Source of the DNA: Providencia heimbachae ATCC 35613
GTDB lineage: Bacteria > Pseudomonadota > Gammaproteobacteria > Enterobacterales > Enterobacteriaceae
DNA: 64,000 bases
Assembly: GCF_001655055.1 (NCBI RefSeq)
Contig: NZ_LXEW01000037.1
Span: forward strand, 124,001-188,000
Direction: 5' to 3'
The translations under genes and the position numbers were made by a program. This document shows, in pieces, positions 37,850-48,390 of this stretch. A model generated the notes under the pieces. It saw nothing but the letters and a program-made list of their open reading frames with translations, made no database searches and was not told the DNA's origin. Every line of letters begins with the position of its first letter. The first letter of the stretch is position 1.

Positions 37850-39196
37850 ATGGCAAGCCAGCAGGCTTCATCCAATTGTAAATTGGATTCATATTTTAAG
37901 ATAACAGCACGTGGCTCATCCGTTCGTCGCGAAATCATTGCAGGGTTAACAACGTTCTTAGCGATGGTTTACTCTGTCATCGTTGTGCCAGGAATGTTGG
38001 GGCAAGCCGGTTTCCCTCCAACGGCTGTGTTTATCGCAACCTGTTTAGTGGCCGCATTTGGTTCTTTATTAATGGGGTTATGGGCAAATTTACCCATGGC
38101 CATTGGTTGTGCGATTTCATTAACCGCGTTTACTGCATTTAGCTTAGTCCTTGGGCAACAAATCAGCATACCCGTTGCTTTAGGTGCTGTGTTCTTAATG
38201 GGGTGCTTGTTTACGATTATTTCCATAACCGGGATCCGTAGTTGGATCTTGCGTAATATGCCGATGGGAATTGCTCATGGTACGGGTATTGGTATCGGCT
38301 TATTTTTATTGTTAATTGCGGCTAATGGTGTCGGGCTTGTGGTTAAAAACCCAAATGTTGGGTTACCCGTTGCACTTGGTGAATTTACCTCTTTCCCTGT
38401 ATTGATGTCATTAGCCGGTTTGGCGGTCATTTTTGGTTTAGAAAAGCGCCGTGTACCGGGTGGGGTTTTATTGGTTATTATCGCCATTTCAATTATCGGT
38501 TTAATTTTTGACCCTACGGTAAAATATCAAGGCTTCTTTAAGCTGCCTTCTTTTGGTGAAGATGGCCTTTCTCTGATGTTTAATATGGATATCATGGGAG
38601 CGTTACAGCCGGTTGTTTTGCCAAGTCTACTTGCGTTAGTCATGACTGCGGTATTCGATGCAACAGGAACTATTCGTGCCGTTGCTGGACAGGCAAATTT
38701 ACTGGATAAAGATGGCCAAATTATTGATGGTGGGAAGGCGTTAACCGCTGACTCCGTCAGTAGCATTTTCGCTGGCGCAATCGGCGCATCACCTGCGGCG
38801 GTTTATATTGAATCTGCTGCTGGAACCGCGGCTGGTGGTCGTACGGGTTTAACGGCCGTTGTGGTCGGTGTTTTATTCTTATTTATCCTATTTTTATCAC
38901 CGCTTTCTTATCTAGTTCCTGCTTATGCAACGGCTCCAGCATTGATGTATGTTGGCTTGTTGATGCTAAGTAATGTCTCAAAACTTGATTTCGATGACTT
39001 TGTTGATTCGATGTCTGGATTGTTGTGTGCGGTATTTATCGTACTGACCTGCAACATTGTCACCGGTATCATGCTGGGCTTTGCTTCTTTGGTGATTGGC
39101 CGTATTTGTGCAGGTGAATGGCGTAAGCTGAATATTGGAACTGTGATAATTGCAGCACTTTTAGTGGCGTTTTATGCTGCTGACCTTGCAATCTAA
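37850..39196 (+). CDS. ghxP: Guanine/hypoxanthine permease, NCS2 family
   Basis: Proton-coupled purine base importer of the inner membrane. The 448 residues (E. coli GhxP 449) include [18 protein letters not shown]-like [59 protein letters not shown] and the helix [20 protein letters not shown]. The adjacent yjcE is the same neighbour as in E. coli (ghxP-yjcE), which favours GhxP over adenine permeases AdeP/AdeQ. CAGAGGTATACC precedes the ATG. A PurR box lies upstream. Confidence 0.85.
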   Translation: MASQQASSNCKLDSYFKITARGSSVRREIIAGLTTFLAMVYSVIVVPGMLGQAGFPPTAVFIATCLVAAFGSLLMGLWANLPMAIGCAISLTAFTAFSLVLGQQISIPVALGAVFLMGCLFTIISITGIRSWILRNMPMGIAHGTGIGIGLFLLLIAANGVGLVVKNPNVGLPVALGEFTSFPVLMSLAGLAVIFGLEKRRVPGGVLLVIIAISIIGLIFDPTVKYQGFFKLPSFGEDGLSLMFNMDIMGALQPVVLPSLLALVMTAVFDATGTIRAVAGQANLLDKDGQIIDGGKALTADSVSSIFAGAIGASPAAVYIESAAGTAAGGRTGLTAVVVGVLFLFILFLSPLSYLVPAYATAPALMYVGLLMLSNVSKLDFDDFVDSMSGLLCAVFIVLTCNIVTGIMLGFASLVIGRICAGEWRKLNIGTVIIAALLVAFYAADLAI

Positions 39197-39212
39197 CGAT
39201 GTAAATATTGAT

Positions 39213-39240
39213 AGGGCGGGGGTCATTACCGCCCTTTAAC
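39213..39240 (+). terminator. Terminator of ghxP
   Basis: AGGGCGG pairs with CCGCCCT around GGGTCATTA-type loop, followed by a short T-run, 17 bp after the stop codon. Confidence 0.6.
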
Positions 39241-39297
39241 GTATTATTGCGATTAATCTCAAAATTAAAATTATTTTCCCATCAGATAGTTGGTAAG

Positions 39298-39400
39298 GAT
39301 AGAATAGAGATAAGTTGGCGATTTAAGTGGAAACGCCTATTTCCTATGAGTTGCTGGCTTGACTGAAGTTAGGGTCTGGACGGTGCTATCTCTTACTATG
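39298..39400 (+). ncRNA. Structured leader upstream of yjcE (candidate cis-regulatory RNA)
   Basis: A closing stem forms from GATAG...AGAGATA (39298-39312) with TATCTCT...CTAT (39387-39399). Inside, GGCG (39317-39320)/CGCC (39334-39337) and GGAAA (39329-39333)/TTTCC (39340-39344) interleave as an H-type pseudoknot, and CTTGAC-TGAA-GTTAGG (39358-39373) forms a hairpin. The element lies about 120 bp before a Na+/H+ antiporter gene. I do not match it to a named riboswitch class; function is inference. Confidence 0.35.
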
Positions 39401-39523
39401 CGGCGGCAGGCAAAATTTGGATTTTACCCATAAAAGATTAAAATGTCTGGTTGTTGATGGTGTTTAACAACGTGCGTTTTGAATTATTTTAGGGTATGCA
39501 TATCGTCTACCAGTAAGGGCAAC

Positions 39524-41173
39524 ATGGAAATTTTCTTTACTATTCTTATTTTGATTTTAGCAGTCTCTGTCTCTGGTGTGGTGACCAAAGTCATCCCTAT
39601 CCGTATTCCTCTGCCTTTAATTCAAATTGCTATCGGTGCTTTGCTTGCTTGGCCTCAATTCGGGCTGCATGTTACGTTTGATCCTGAACTCTTTATGGTG
39701 TTACTGATCCCGCCTTTGTTATTTGTTGATGGCTGGAAAACACCGACACGTGAATTTTTCCAAAATGGACGCGAAATATTCATTTTGGTGCTGGTTTTAG
39801 TGTTAGTGACGGTTGTTGGTATTGGCTACTTAATTTATTGGTTAATGCCGGGTATCCCGTTAATTGCTGCGTTTGCACTTGCGGCAGTGCTTTCCCCAAC
39901 CGATGCGGTAGCGCTCTCCTCGATTGTCGGCAAAGGGCGTATTCCGAAAAGGATGATGAGCGTTCTTGAGGGCGAGGCATTAATGAATGATGCTTCCGGT
40001 CTGGTGGCATTAAAATTTGCTGTCGCAATTGCGATGGGAACCATGGCCTTTAGCGTTCCGGGTGTCACGATTGAGTTCTTCAAAGTCGCGATTGGTGGGT
40101 TACTTGCCGGTATCGTGGTGACATGGCTTTATAGTAAATCCCTACGCTTAATGAGCCGCTGGAGTGGCGACGACCCTGCAACACAAATCGTTTTCATGTT
40201 ATTGCTGCCTTTTGCCTCTTATATGATCGCAGAACATATTGGATTCTCAGGTATTTTAGCCGCGGTTGCCGCGGGTATGACGATTACAAAATCGGGCGTG
40301 ATCCGCAATGCACCACTGGCGATGAGGTTGCGTGCCGATAGTGTATGGTCGATGCTTGAGTTTGTCTTTAACGGCTTAGTTTTCATTATGTTAGGGTTGC
40401 AACTTCCCGGTATTTGGGAAACGTCTGTTATCCAAGCAGAGCTCGATCCTAGCGTTGAGACGTGGATGTTATTTACTGCGGTTGCCATTATCTATTTTGC
40501 CTTGCTACTGTTGCGTTTTTGTTGGCTGTGGCTGATGAAAAGGTTCAGCCGTTTGTTCTTGAAGAAAAAGCCATTACAATTTGCAAACTATACGGTACGT
40601 GAGCTTTGGCTAGCTTCATTTGCGGGGGTTCGAGGTGCAATTACCTTAGCGGGTGTGCTCTCCGTCCCGCTCTTCTTGACGGATGGTTCTCCATTCCCTG
40701 CCCGTTATCAGCTCGTTTTCATTGCGGCAGGGGTTATTTTGCTCTCCATTTTTGCAGGGGTTATCGCTTTACCCTTGTTGCTGCGTAATTTTAAAGTGGG
40801 CGATAAAGAGGCGGATATCAATGAGATCCGTATGGCGAAAGCGGCGATGGCAGAAGTGGCGATTGTCAGCCTGAATAAAATGGAAGAACGTTTATCTGCA
40901 GATGTGGATGAAAAGCTCGACTCTGAGGATATTAGTGAGGTTGCTTCAAGGGTAACGGGGCATCTCAGGCGTAGAACTGCTGGGCAAGATGAAATTGAGC
41001 ATAGTTTGCAGATTGAAGATCTTGAGCGTCGCTTCCGTTTGACGGCTCTACGTGCTGAACGGGGTGAGCTCTATCACTTACGGGCAACACGTAAAATCAG
41101 CAATGAAACTTTGCAGACTCTGCTTATGGATCTCGATTTATTAGAAGCCGTGCTAATTGAAAAAGAGCATTAA
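39524..41173 (+). CDS. yjcE: Na+/H+ antiporter YjcE (CPA1 family)
   Basis: Inner-membrane cation/proton antiporter. From ATG 39524 there are 549 residues, the length of E. coli YjcE. About twelve membrane helices occupy residues 1-430, with the CPA1 motifs LLIPPLLFVDGW, LAAVLSPTDAVALSS and GEALMNDASGLVALKFAVA (transport aspartate), then FAGVRGAITLAG. A cytoplasmic helical tail of about 110 residues follows. AAGGGC precedes the chosen start; the frame extends 15 codons upstream without support. It follows ghxP as in E. coli. Confidence 0.9.
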   Translation: MEIFFTILILILAVSVSGVVTKVIPIRIPLPLIQIAIGALLAWPQFGLHVTFDPELFMVLLIPPLLFVDGWKTPTREFFQNGREIFILVLVLVLVTVVGIGYLIYWLMPGIPLIAAFALAAVLSPTDAVALSSIVGKGRIPKRMMSVLEGEALMNDASGLVALKFAVAIAMGTMAFSVPGVTIEFFKVAIGGLLAGIVVTWLYSKSLRLMSRWSGDDPATQIVFMLLLPFASYMIAEHIGFSGILAAVAAGMTITKSGVIRNAPLAMRLRADSVWSMLEFVFNGLVFIMLGLQLPGIWETSVIQAELDPSVETWMLFTAVAIIYFALLLLRFCWLWLMKRFSRLFLKKKPLQFANYTVRELWLASFAGVRGAITLAGVLSVPLFLTDGSPFPARYQLVFIAAGVILLSIFAGVIALPLLLRNFKVGDKEADINEIRMAKAAMAEVAIVSLNKMEERLSADVDEKLDSEDISEVASRVTGHLRRRTAGQDEIEHSLQIEDLERRFRLTALRAERGELYHLRATRKISNETLQTLLMDLDLLEAVLIEKEH

Positions 41174-41228
41174 GGCGAAAAAACGGGTATTCTAATCAAT
41201 ATTTTTTGTGATTGAGACCAGTTAAATC

Positions 41229-42128
41229 ATGTGGTTATTAGTGATTACGACGCTGCTTTGGGCAGCGTCTTTTAGTCTAATTGGGGAATATTTAGCAGGG
41301 CAGGTTGATAGCTGGTTTTCAGTTTTAATTCGGGTATCTCTGGCCGCTTTTGTTTTTCTACCCTTTCTGCGTTGGCGCAACTTTAGCGCGAAAGTGATCA
41401 TGCTGTATATGCTGGTTGGAGCATGTCAGCTTGGCATTATGTATTTATTTGTTTTCCATGCCTACCAATACCTTACTGTCGCTGAGTTTTTACTCTTTAC
41501 CGTACTAACGCCACTGTATGTCACGCTAATTTATGATTTACTCGAGCGGCAGCGCTTGCGTAAAGGTTATTTATTTAGCTCGCTACTTGCGGTTATTGGC
41601 GCAGCAATTATTCGTTATGACCATCTGAGTGAATCCTTTTGGCTAGGATTATTATTTGTGCAGTTAGCAAATATTTTCTTTGCTATCGGTCAGGTAGGGT
41701 ATAAGCGCTTGATGGAAGTGCATCCAATCCCTCAGCATCAGGCATTTTCGTGGTTTTATATTGGCGCAACCTTAGTCGCACTTATTGGTTGGCTGTTGTT
41801 TGGCAATAAATCCATGATGCCAACGACTGAAGTACAGTGGGGCGTTTTGCTATGGCTTGGTGTTGCCGCATCTGGCATTGGCTATTTTATGTGGAATTAT
41901 GGTGCAACCAAAGTTGATGCTGGAACCCTTGCAATCATGAATAACATGATGGTTCCAGCGGGTTTATTGGTTAATTTTGCGATTTGGCAACAACATCCTG
42001 ATTGGCTCAGTTTTACCATGGGATCGAGCCTGATAATTGCGTCTCTTTGGGTGCATAGGCGCTGGATCCTTTCACCTGTTTCACATAAGAAAGATTCTCT
42101 ACCGCATGACCGGTCGCGGCCTCAGTAA
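41229..42128 (+). CDS. yigM: YigM, DMT-superfamily biotin transporter
   Basis: A 299-residue inner-membrane protein with ten predicted helices in two EamA-type halves ([14 protein letters not shown] at the start, [22 protein letters not shown] in the second half). Length and linkage to metR-metE equal those of E. coli YigM, a biotin uptake protein. The 3' end overlaps the convergent metR gene by 116 bp. Function by synteny and family; biotin specificity is established for the E. coli protein only. Confidence 0.8.
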   Translation: MWLLVITTLLWAASFSLIGEYLAGQVDSWFSVLIRVSLAAFVFLPFLRWRNFSAKVIMLYMLVGACQLGIMYLFVFHAYQYLTVAEFLLFTVLTPLYVTLIYDLLERQRLRKGYLFSSLLAVIGAAIIRYDHLSESFWLGLLFVQLANIFFAIGQVGYKRLMEVHPIPQHQAFSWFYIGATLVALIGWLLFGNKSMMPTTEVQWGVLLWLGVAASGIGYFMWNYGATKVDAGTLAIMNNMMVPAGLLVNFAIWQQHPDWLSFTMGSSLIIASLWVHRRWILSPVSHKKDSLPHDRSRPQ

Positions 42129-42969
42129 ATGCCTCGATAGCTGGCTGGCGCTGTTCCCCTTCACGGCATGCAGCGTACAGTCGGCTCCATAACCCACTTC
42201 CCAAGGTTTTTGTCTTAATGAGTCCTTGTTTTTCAAAGGAATCTACTGCCCAGTGCGGCAATGCGGCTATTCCCATTTTAGCTGCAACCATTTGAATTAA
42301 AATCAAGGTGTTATCGACTGTTTTCACATTTGGCGAAACACCGGCAGGTTGCAGAAAATGGCGCCATACATCAAAGCGATTACGCTCAACAGGGTAGATA
42401 AGCAAGGTTTCATCCGCTAAATCCTGAGGTTCAATGATCGGTTTTCTCGCCAAAGGGTGGTCATTTGAGACAATCAATTTGACTTCATAATCAAACATGG
42501 GTGTGTAGTGTAAGCCTTGATCAGGCAGGATATCGGATGTCATGACGATATCGAGTTCTCTGGAAAGCAACTCCGGTTGTGGCTCAAAGGTTACGCCTGA
42601 TTTGAAATCCACGCTGACTTGTGGCCAAGCTTGCCTGAATTGTTGTAATGCTGGGGTTAACCATTGAATACAACTGTGGCATTCAATGGCAATGCGTAAA
42701 GCGCAGACCCCAGGTTCATTACAAACGCGGATAGCATCTTTTACCAGTGGCAGCACTTGTTGTGCCAACTGTAATAAAACTTCCCCCTGCGGTGTGAAAC
42801 GCAATGGCTGGCTTTTACGAACAAAAAGCCTAAAACCTAAACGGTGCTCAAGATCGCTAAATTGGTGCGAAAGCGCCGATTGGGTCTGATGTAAGTATGT
42901 TGCAGTTGCCGCTAATGAGCCGTGTAGGCTGAGCGCTTGCAATGTTTTTAAATGTTTTAATTCAATCAT
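42013..42969 (-). CDS. metR: LysR-type regulator of methionine synthesis, MetR
   Basis: Homocysteine-responsive activator of metE and related genes. The 318 residues have the N-terminal LysR winged helix ([31 protein letters not shown]) and the substrate-binding fold ([19 protein letters not shown]). Divergent from metE as in enterobacteria. Its C-terminal 38 codons lie antisense to the end of yigM. Confidence 0.95.
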   Translation of the reverse strand: MIELKHLKTLQALSLHGSLAATATYLHQTQSALSHQFSDLEHRLGFRLFVRKSQPLRFTPQGEVLLQLAQQVLPLVKDAIRVCNEPGVCALRIAIECHSCIQWLTPALQQFRQAWPQVSVDFKSGVTFEPQPELLSRELDIVMTSDILPDQGLHYTPMFDYEVKLIVSNDHPLARKPIIEPQDLADETLLIYPVERNRFDVWRHFLQPAGVSPNVKTVDNTLILIQMVAAKMGIAALPHWAVDSFEKQGLIKTKTLGSGLWSRLYAACREGEQRQPAIEAFTEAATGHAVENLSYVKQVKGSSAYAPKETQLSGSIPW

Positions 42970-42981
42970 GAGAAACCTTCA
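42969..42981. promoter_or_regulatory. Candidate MetR site
   Basis: TGAGAAACCTTCA differs by one base from the MetR consensus TGAA-N5-TTCA and lies at the metR start, 97 bp upstream of metE. Confidence 0.45.
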
Positions 42982-43041
42982 CGTTGGCGATGAATAATTT
43001 GCGCTTGTGCTTTATACAGTACCTGTTGATTATGGATGTGT

Positions 43042-43057
43042 AAACATCTAGACGGCT
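43042..43057. promoter_or_regulatory. Tandem met boxes (MetJ operator) before metE
   Basis: Two adjacent 8-mers, AAACATCT (6/8) and AGACGGCT (7/8), match the MetJ consensus AGACGTCT in the register MetJ uses. They lie 21 bp upstream of metE, so S-adenosylmethionine repression is expected. Confidence 0.65.
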
Positions 43058-43077
43058 AAATATTTTAAGGGGTCAAT

Positions 43078-45357
43078 ATGTCTGTTATAAATCATACGCT
43101 TGGTTTTCCACGTGTCGGTCTGAAAAGAGAGTTAAAACGCGCACAAGAAGATTATTGGGCAGGCAAGATTAGCCAAGCTGCACTTCTTGAGGCCGGATAT
43201 GAGCTGCGTGTTCGCCATTGGCAGCAGCAAAAAAATGCAGGTGTAGAGTTACTGCCGGTGGGTGATTTTGCTTGGTACGACCAAGTCTTAACCACAAGTC
43301 TACTACTGGGAAACGTGCCTCCACGCCATCAAAATGAAGATGGGTCTATTGATTTAGATACTTTATTCCGAGTGGCTCGAGGTCGAGCGCCAACGGGAAC
43401 ACCTGCGGCTGCCGGTGAAATGACGAAATGGTTTAATACCAATTACCATTATATTGTGCCTGAGTTTCAAAAAGGCCAAAAATTCTCACTGTCATGGACA
43501 CAATTGTTTGATGAAGTTGATGAAGCACTTGCCTTAGGTCACAAGGTTAAACCTGTGGTGATCGGTCCATTGACTTATCTCTGGTTAGGAAAAGTAAAAG
43601 GTGAGTCATTCGACCGCTTATCATTACTGAATGAATTACTGCCGGTTTATCAGGAAATTCTTTCACGCCTAGCGGAAAAAGGGGGGGAGTGGGTACAAAT
43701 TGATGAACCTGCACTGGTATTAGATTTACCTGTTGAATGGCAGCAAGCTTATCAACAAGCTTATAAAACCTTGTCAGGAAAGACCAAATTATTACTGACA
43801 ACTTATTTCGATGGTATCAGTCATCATCTTGATTTAATTAAGCAATTACCGGTTCAAGGTTTACATGTTGATGTCGTCGCAGGAGCTGATGATATCGAAA
43901 AAATTCATCAAGTACTGCCAACAGATTGGGTACTGTCACTGGGAGTCATTAATGGTCGTAATGTGTGGAAAGGTGATTTAGGTGAAAAATTTACTCGTAT
44001 CAAACCATTATTAGGTAAACGCCCGCTTTGGGTTGGTTCTTCTTGCTCATTACTGCATAGTCCAATCGATTTAAATGATGAAACACGCTTAGATGCAGAA
44101 GTAAAAAGCTGGTTTGCTTTTGCGCTGCAAAAATGTGAGGAACTTGCATTACTGACTAAAGCGTTAAACCAACCCAATGACCGCAATATCGCCGAACTTG
44201 AGCAATATAGCGCCCCAATCCGTGCTCGTAAAACTTCAGCTCGAGTCAATAATACCTCAGTTGCTAAGCGCTTAGCTGCAATTCGTGAAGGTGATGTCGA
44301 GCGTAATAGCCCTTATGAAAGCCGTGCCCAGCGTCAGCGCGCCCGTTTTAATTTGCCATTATGGCCAACGACGACCATTGGCTCGTTCCCTCAAACCAGT
44401 GAAATTAGAACACTCCGTCTTGATTTCAAAAAAGGGAATGTTGATAAAACGTATTACCGCACGAATATTAGTGAGCACATTAAGCAGGCTATCAAGGAAC
44501 AAGAACTGCTGGATATTGATGTTTTGGTTCATGGTGAAGCAGAACGTAATGACATGGTTGAGTATTTTGGTGAGCATTTTGATGGCTATGTGTTTACACA
44601 AAATGGTTGGGTTCAAAGCTACGGTTCACGCTGTGTAAAACCACCTGTCATTATCGGCGATATTAGCCGCCCTGAAGCCATCACCGTTGAGTGGGCTAAA
44701 TATGCACAATCCTTAACGGAAAAACCGGTCAAAGGAATGTTAACGGGTCCTGTCACAATATTGTGCTGGTCATTCCCGCGTGAAGATGTCAGCCGTGAGA
44801 CTATTGCGAAACAAATCGCATTAGCGCTGCGTGATGAAGTGGATGACTTACAAAAAGCCGGTATTGGGATCATCCAAATTGATGAACCGGCATTGCGTGA
44901 AGGCTTACCTCTGCGCCAAGATGAGTGGGCAGAATATCTGAAGTGGGCAGTTGATGCGTTTAAATTAAGCGCCGCAATTGCCGAAGATGATACCCAGATC
45001 CACACCCATATGTGTTATTGCGAGTTCAATGACATCATGGATTCTATCGCGGCATTGGATGCAGATGTTATTACTATCGAAACGTCGCGTTCGGATATGG
45101 ATTTATTGGATGCATTTGAAGATTTCGATTATCCAAATGAAATTGGTCCCGGTGTGTATGACATTCACTCACCAAACGTACCGAGTGTTGAATGGATTGT
45201 TGCCCTGCTGAGAAAAGCGGCGAAGCGCGTGCCTGTTGAGCGTTTATGGGTTAACCCAGACTGTGGCTTAAAAACCCGTGGTTGGCCGGAAACACGTCAA
45301 GCATTGGCTAACATGGTGGAAGCGGCGAAAAAACTCCGTAACGAACAGTCAGATTAA
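43078..45357 (+). CDS. metE: Cobalamin-independent methionine synthase
   Basis: Transfers the methyl group of 5-methyltetrahydropteroyltriglutamate to homocysteine. The 759 residues form two TIM barrels: N-terminal [20 protein letters not shown] and C-terminal [14 protein letters not shown]. Zinc ligands are visible in [11 protein letters not shown] and [10 protein letters not shown], and the folate-side motif [13 protein letters not shown] is present. AAGGGGTC precedes the ATG. Controlled by MetR and MetJ sites in the metR-metE gap. Confidence 0.97.
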   Translation: MSVINHTLGFPRVGLKRELKRAQEDYWAGKISQAALLEAGYELRVRHWQQQKNAGVELLPVGDFAWYDQVLTTSLLLGNVPPRHQNEDGSIDLDTLFRVARGRAPTGTPAAAGEMTKWFNTNYHYIVPEFQKGQKFSLSWTQLFDEVDEALALGHKVKPVVIGPLTYLWLGKVKGESFDRLSLLNELLPVYQEILSRLAEKGGEWVQIDEPALVLDLPVEWQQAYQQAYKTLSGKTKLLLTTYFDGISHHLDLIKQLPVQGLHVDVVAGADDIEKIHQVLPTDWVLSLGVINGRNVWKGDLGEKFTRIKPLLGKRPLWVGSSCSLLHSPIDLNDETRLDAEVKSWFAFALQKCEELALLTKALNQPNDRNIAELEQYSAPIRARKTSARVNNTSVAKRLAAIREGDVERNSPYESRAQRQRARFNLPLWPTTTIGSFPQTSEIRTLRLDFKKGNVDKTYYRTNISEHIKQAIKEQELLDIDVLVHGEAERNDMVEYFGEHFDGYVFTQNGWVQSYGSRCVKPPVIIGDISRPEAITVEWAKYAQSLTEKPVKGMLTGPVTILCWSFPREDVSRETIAKQIALALRDEVDDLQKAGIGIIQIDEPALREGLPLRQDEWAEYLKWAVDAFKLSAAIAEDDTQIHTHMCYCEFNDIMDSIAALDADVITIETSRSDMDLLDAFEDFDYPNEIGPGVYDIHSPNVPSVEWIVALLRKAAKRVPVERLWVNPDCGLKTRGWPETRQALANMVEAAKKLRNEQSD

Positions 45358-45372
45358 AACGAGTGACATCAT

Positions 45373-45404
45373 AAACTAAGGCAGGAATTTCCTGCCTTAG
45401 TTTT
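45373..45404. terminator. Terminator between metE and yidB
   Basis: AAACTAAGGCAGG-AATTT-CCTGCCTTAGTTTT, a 13 bp perfect stem with T-run, serving the convergent metE and yidB transcripts. Confidence 0.92.
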
Positions 45405-45432
45405 ATCGCTAACCTTGATACAGCTTCAAAAC

Positions 45433-45822
45433 TTAACCAAACAGTTTTGCTTTCAACAGGTTCATACCAATAGAAGCCAGATCAACATTCTCAGGCACTT
45501 CACCTTCAGGTGTTGCACCATCAACTAATTGTGGCAGATATTTAGCGATCAAATCTGTTGTTGATTGCGCATCAAGGCCCACACTTTGAGCTAATTCTTG
45601 GATATTGACGTTGCCAAACACTTGCGTTAACTGGCTAGCATCAATAGGTAAGTTTTCCCCTTCACCAATCCATGACGAAACAATTCCACCGAAACCTTGT
45701 TGATTAAATTTTTCGATGACACCAGTTAAGCCGCCTTGATTTTCAACCCAATCAATAACGGATTGAAATTGCTGCATTTTGTCACCTGCGACCATACCCA
45801 TTACTTGTTCGAATAGACCCAT
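45433..45822 (-). CDS. yidB: YidB-like DUF937 protein
   Basis: A 129-residue soluble protein of the DUF937 family (MGLFEQVMGMVAGD...GFGGIVSSWIGEGENLPI, QVFGNVNIQELAQSVGL), close in length to E. coli YidB (132). Function is unknown. AGGAGTC precedes the ATG at 45822; an 8-codon upstream extension lacks a ribosome site. Convergent with metE. Confidence 0.85.
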   Translation of the reverse strand: MGLFEQVMGMVAGDKMQQFQSVIDWVENQGGLTGVIEKFNQQGFGGIVSSWIGEGENLPIDASQLTQVFGNVNIQELAQSVGLDAQSTTDLIAKYLPQLVDGATPEGEVPENVDLASIGMNLLKAKLFG

Positions 45823-46024
45823 GTTGACTCCTAAACAATATGTCAATAGATGCTCTCAATTATTAGTATGGAGCATTATTTAAAAATAGTAGGCGGCTAT
45901 TTTGGTCAATTTGAGCAGGGCGTCAATGAGAAATGATGATTTAGTCATAACTAAGCATAGCGCAACGAAATGATAACCGTATAAATAGCCCACTATGTTG
46001 GGTAAATACACATCACAATTTTTA

Positions 46025-46172
46025 TCACATTACTGTGTGAATGATTTCCCAATGGTGCGTGAGATTAATATCATTTAAAAACAACTAAATGCATTTAAAT
46101 TGGTTATTTTTTATATTATTCGTAATGTGATGATAGTCATGTGTTTGTGAATTTTGTTATGTAAAAATTCAC
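46025..46172. promoter_or_regulatory. Control region of the tetronate cluster
   Basis: Within the 385 bp gap before ltnD lie TCACATTACTGTGTGA (46025-46040, perfect inverted ends), a CRP-like TGTGATGATAGTCATG (46126-46141) and GTGAATTTT / AAAATTCAC inverted repeat (46147-46155 with 46164-46172) just before the first gene. They are candidate sites for CRP and the cluster's DeoR-type repressor. Assignments are inferred from position. Confidence 0.4.
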
Positions 46173-46207
46173 ATCAGTCACAAAGATTAACAACATCAGG
46201 GGTCATT

Positions 46208-47116
46208 ATGGGAAAATTCGTTAAGAATGTTGGCGTTATTGGCCTTGGATCTATGGGGATGGGGATTGCGCAATCGCTTATAAAAAATAATATTCCCACC
46301 TATGGATTTGATTTAAACCAAGATGCTTGCGAAAGCCTATTGGCCAATGGTGCAAAAGCAACAGGTCAAAATGCCGCTGAATTTGCACAACAATTAGATG
46401 CTCTATTACTCGTGGTTGTGAATGGGCGTCAAGTCGAATCGATTTTATTCGCAGGGGAAACGCCTCTTGTCGAGCAACTTCGCCCTGAGACCATAATTGT
46501 TCTACATAGTACTTTGTCCGCAGAGCAGACTAAACACATTGCACAGCGACTTTCAGCTTATCAACTCGCGTTAGTTGATGCGCCAATATCAGGGGGCGCG
46601 CTTAAGGCATCTGAAGGTAAATTAACCGTGATGGCATCAGGCTCACCGGTACTATTTGAATCGCTAGCCGAGGTATTTAATGCGATTTCTGAGCGCTTAT
46701 ACCGTGTTGGTGATGAGGTGGGTTTAGGCTCTACCGTCAAAACTATCCATCAGTTACTTGCTGGCGTACATATTGCCGTTGCGGCAGAAAGTATGGCATT
46801 AGCTGCAAAGGCGGGTATTGACCTTGATGTTATGTACGATGTTGTCACGCATGCCGCGGGGAATTCATGGATGTTTGAAAATCGTATGCAGCATGTGCTT
46901 GACGGTGATTATACGCCTAAATCGTCGGTCGATATTTTTGTTAAAGATTTAGGGTTAGTCATGGAAACAGGAAAAGCGTTAAATTTCCCACTACCACTTG
47001 CGGCAACGGCACATCAGATGTTTATTTCTGCAAGTAATGAAGGTTTTGGCCATCAGGATGACAGCGCAGTGATTAAAACATTTAAAGGAATTTCTTTACC
47101 GGAGAAAAAAGCATGA
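46208..47116 (+). CDS. ltnD: L-threonate 2-dehydrogenase
   Basis: NAD-dependent oxidation of L-threonate to 2-oxo-tetronate. From ATG 46208 (AGGGG upstream) there are 302 residues, equal to E. coli LtnD (YgbJ). The Rossmann loop is GVIGLGSMGMGIAQSL, substrate loop DAPISGGALKASEGKL and the catalytic lysine region SSVDIFVKDLGLVME, as in beta-hydroxyacid dehydrogenases. Its stop overlaps the next start (ATGA), an operon. Confidence 0.9.
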   Translation: MGKFVKNVGVIGLGSMGMGIAQSLIKNNIPTYGFDLNQDACESLLANGAKATGQNAAEFAQQLDALLLVVVNGRQVESILFAGETPLVEQLRPETIIVLHSTLSAEQTKHIAQRLSAYQLALVDAPISGGALKASEGKLTVMASGSPVLFESLAEVFNAISERLYRVGDEVGLGSTVKTIHQLLAGVHIAVAAESMALAAKAGIDLDVMYDVVTHAAGNSWMFENRMQHVLDGDYTPKSSVDIFVKDLGLVMETGKALNFPLPLAATAHQMFISASNEGFGHQDDSAVIKTFKGISLPEKKA

Positions 47117-48390
47117 CGGTGAAATTAGGTGTGATTGCGGATGATTTTACGGGCGCCACAGATATTGCAGGTTTCATGGTACAAAATGGCTGGCGAGTGG
47201 TTCAACTACTGAATGAACCCAATGACAGCACGCCAGTACCTCAAGACATTGATGCCATCGTCATCAGCTTGAAAAGCCGTTCTTGCCCTGTTGATGAGGC
47301 GGTTGATACATCAATCAATGCTTGTAACTGGTTAACGCAAAAAGCGCAGTGTCAGCAAATTTTCTTCAAGTACTGTTCAACCTTCGATTCAACAGAGCAA
47401 GGCAATATTGGCCCTGTTACTGATGCATTGATGAAACAACTCGATACTGATTTGGCATTAGTGTGTCCCGCACTTCCCGTTAATGGACGCACGGTTGTTC
47501 ATGGGCATTTATTTGTGAATGGTCAGCTACTTAATGAAAGTGGTATGCAACATCACCCAGTGACACCAATGACCGATGCGAATTTATTGCGAGTGATGGA
47601 AAAGCAGTCGCAAGGTAAGGCTGGGTTAGTTTCATTGATGGATGTCCAGCAAGGTAGCGAAATCATTGCAAAGCAATTAGCGGATCTCGCTAATCAAGGT
47701 ATGAGTTATGCGGTTATCGACGCTTTAACGATGAATGATTTATTACCCATCGCAGCGGCTGTAAAAAACATGCCGTTATTAACGGGAGGCTCTGGATTGG
47801 GAGCCGCATTAGCTAACATCGAGACTAACAGCCCTTGGGGCGCAAGTGCAGGGCGTGGTGAAAAGCCATCAGCACAAGGGCGTAAGAGTGTTATTTTATC
47901 CGGCAGTTGCTCGGTAATGACCAATAAACAAGTACAACATTACCAAAAAATCGCCCCGGCTAAAGCGTTAGATGTTGGTGAGTGTTTGCACAATCAACAT
48001 TACGCTCAATCACTAGCAACATGGGTAATGGAGCAACAAATAACCGGATTAGCACCGCTATTATATGCGACGCAACCACCTGAATTATTAAAACAGATTC
48101 AAGAAAAATATGGCGCATCACAGTCAAGTGCAGCAGTAGAGAATGTGTTTGGTCAAGTTGTCGAGTTATTACAAGCGCAAGGTTACAACACGTTTATTAT
48201 TGCCGGCGGTGAAACGTCAGGCAAGGTGGTACAAAGCCTGGGTACAGAACAATTAAGCATCGGCGTTCCAATTGCGCCCGGTGTGCCATGGGTACAAGAT
48301 TTAGCAAGCGGTAACTGGTTGGCACTGAAATCTGGCAATTTCGGTCAGGAGAATTTCTTCCAGTTTGCACAGGAGATGTTTAATGATTGA
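47113..48390 (+). CDS. otnK: 3-oxo-tetronate kinase
   Basis: Phosphorylates 3-oxo-tetronate at C4, the common step of threonate and erythronate catabolism. The 425 residues contain the four-carbon acid sugar kinase N-domain (GVIADDFTGATDIAGF, residues 5-20) and the nucleotide-binding C-domain (IIAGGETSGKVVQSLG near residue 360). E. coli OtnK (YgbK) is the counterpart. Overlaps ltnD by 4 nt and otnC by 8 nt. Confidence 0.92.
   Translation: MTVKLGVIADDFTGATDIAGFMVQNGWRVVQLLNEPNDSTPVPQDIDAIVISLKSRSCPVDEAVDTSINACNWLTQKAQCQQIFFKYCSTFDSTEQGNIGPVTDALMKQLDTDLALVCPALPVNGRTVVHGHLFVNGQLLNESGMQHHPVTPMTDANLLRVMEKQSQGKAGLVSLMDVQQGSEIIAKQLADLANQGMSYAVIDALTMNDLLPIAAAVKNMPLLTGGSGLGAALANIETNSPWGASAGRGEKPSAQGRKSVILSGSCSVMTNKQVQHYQKIAPAKALDVGECLHNQHYAQSLATWVMEQQITGLAPLLYATQPPELLKQIQEKYGASQSSAAVENVFGQVVELLQAQGYNTFIIAGGETSGKVVQSLGTEQLSIGVPIAPGVPWVQDLASGNWLALKSGNFGQENFFQFAQEMFND

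Noticed and set aside
43908-44249. Long open frame antisense to metE (and similar ones inside other conserved genes)
   Set aside because: They lie opposite strongly conserved coding sequence, lack ribosome sites and resemble no protein; they arise from codon bias of the true gene.
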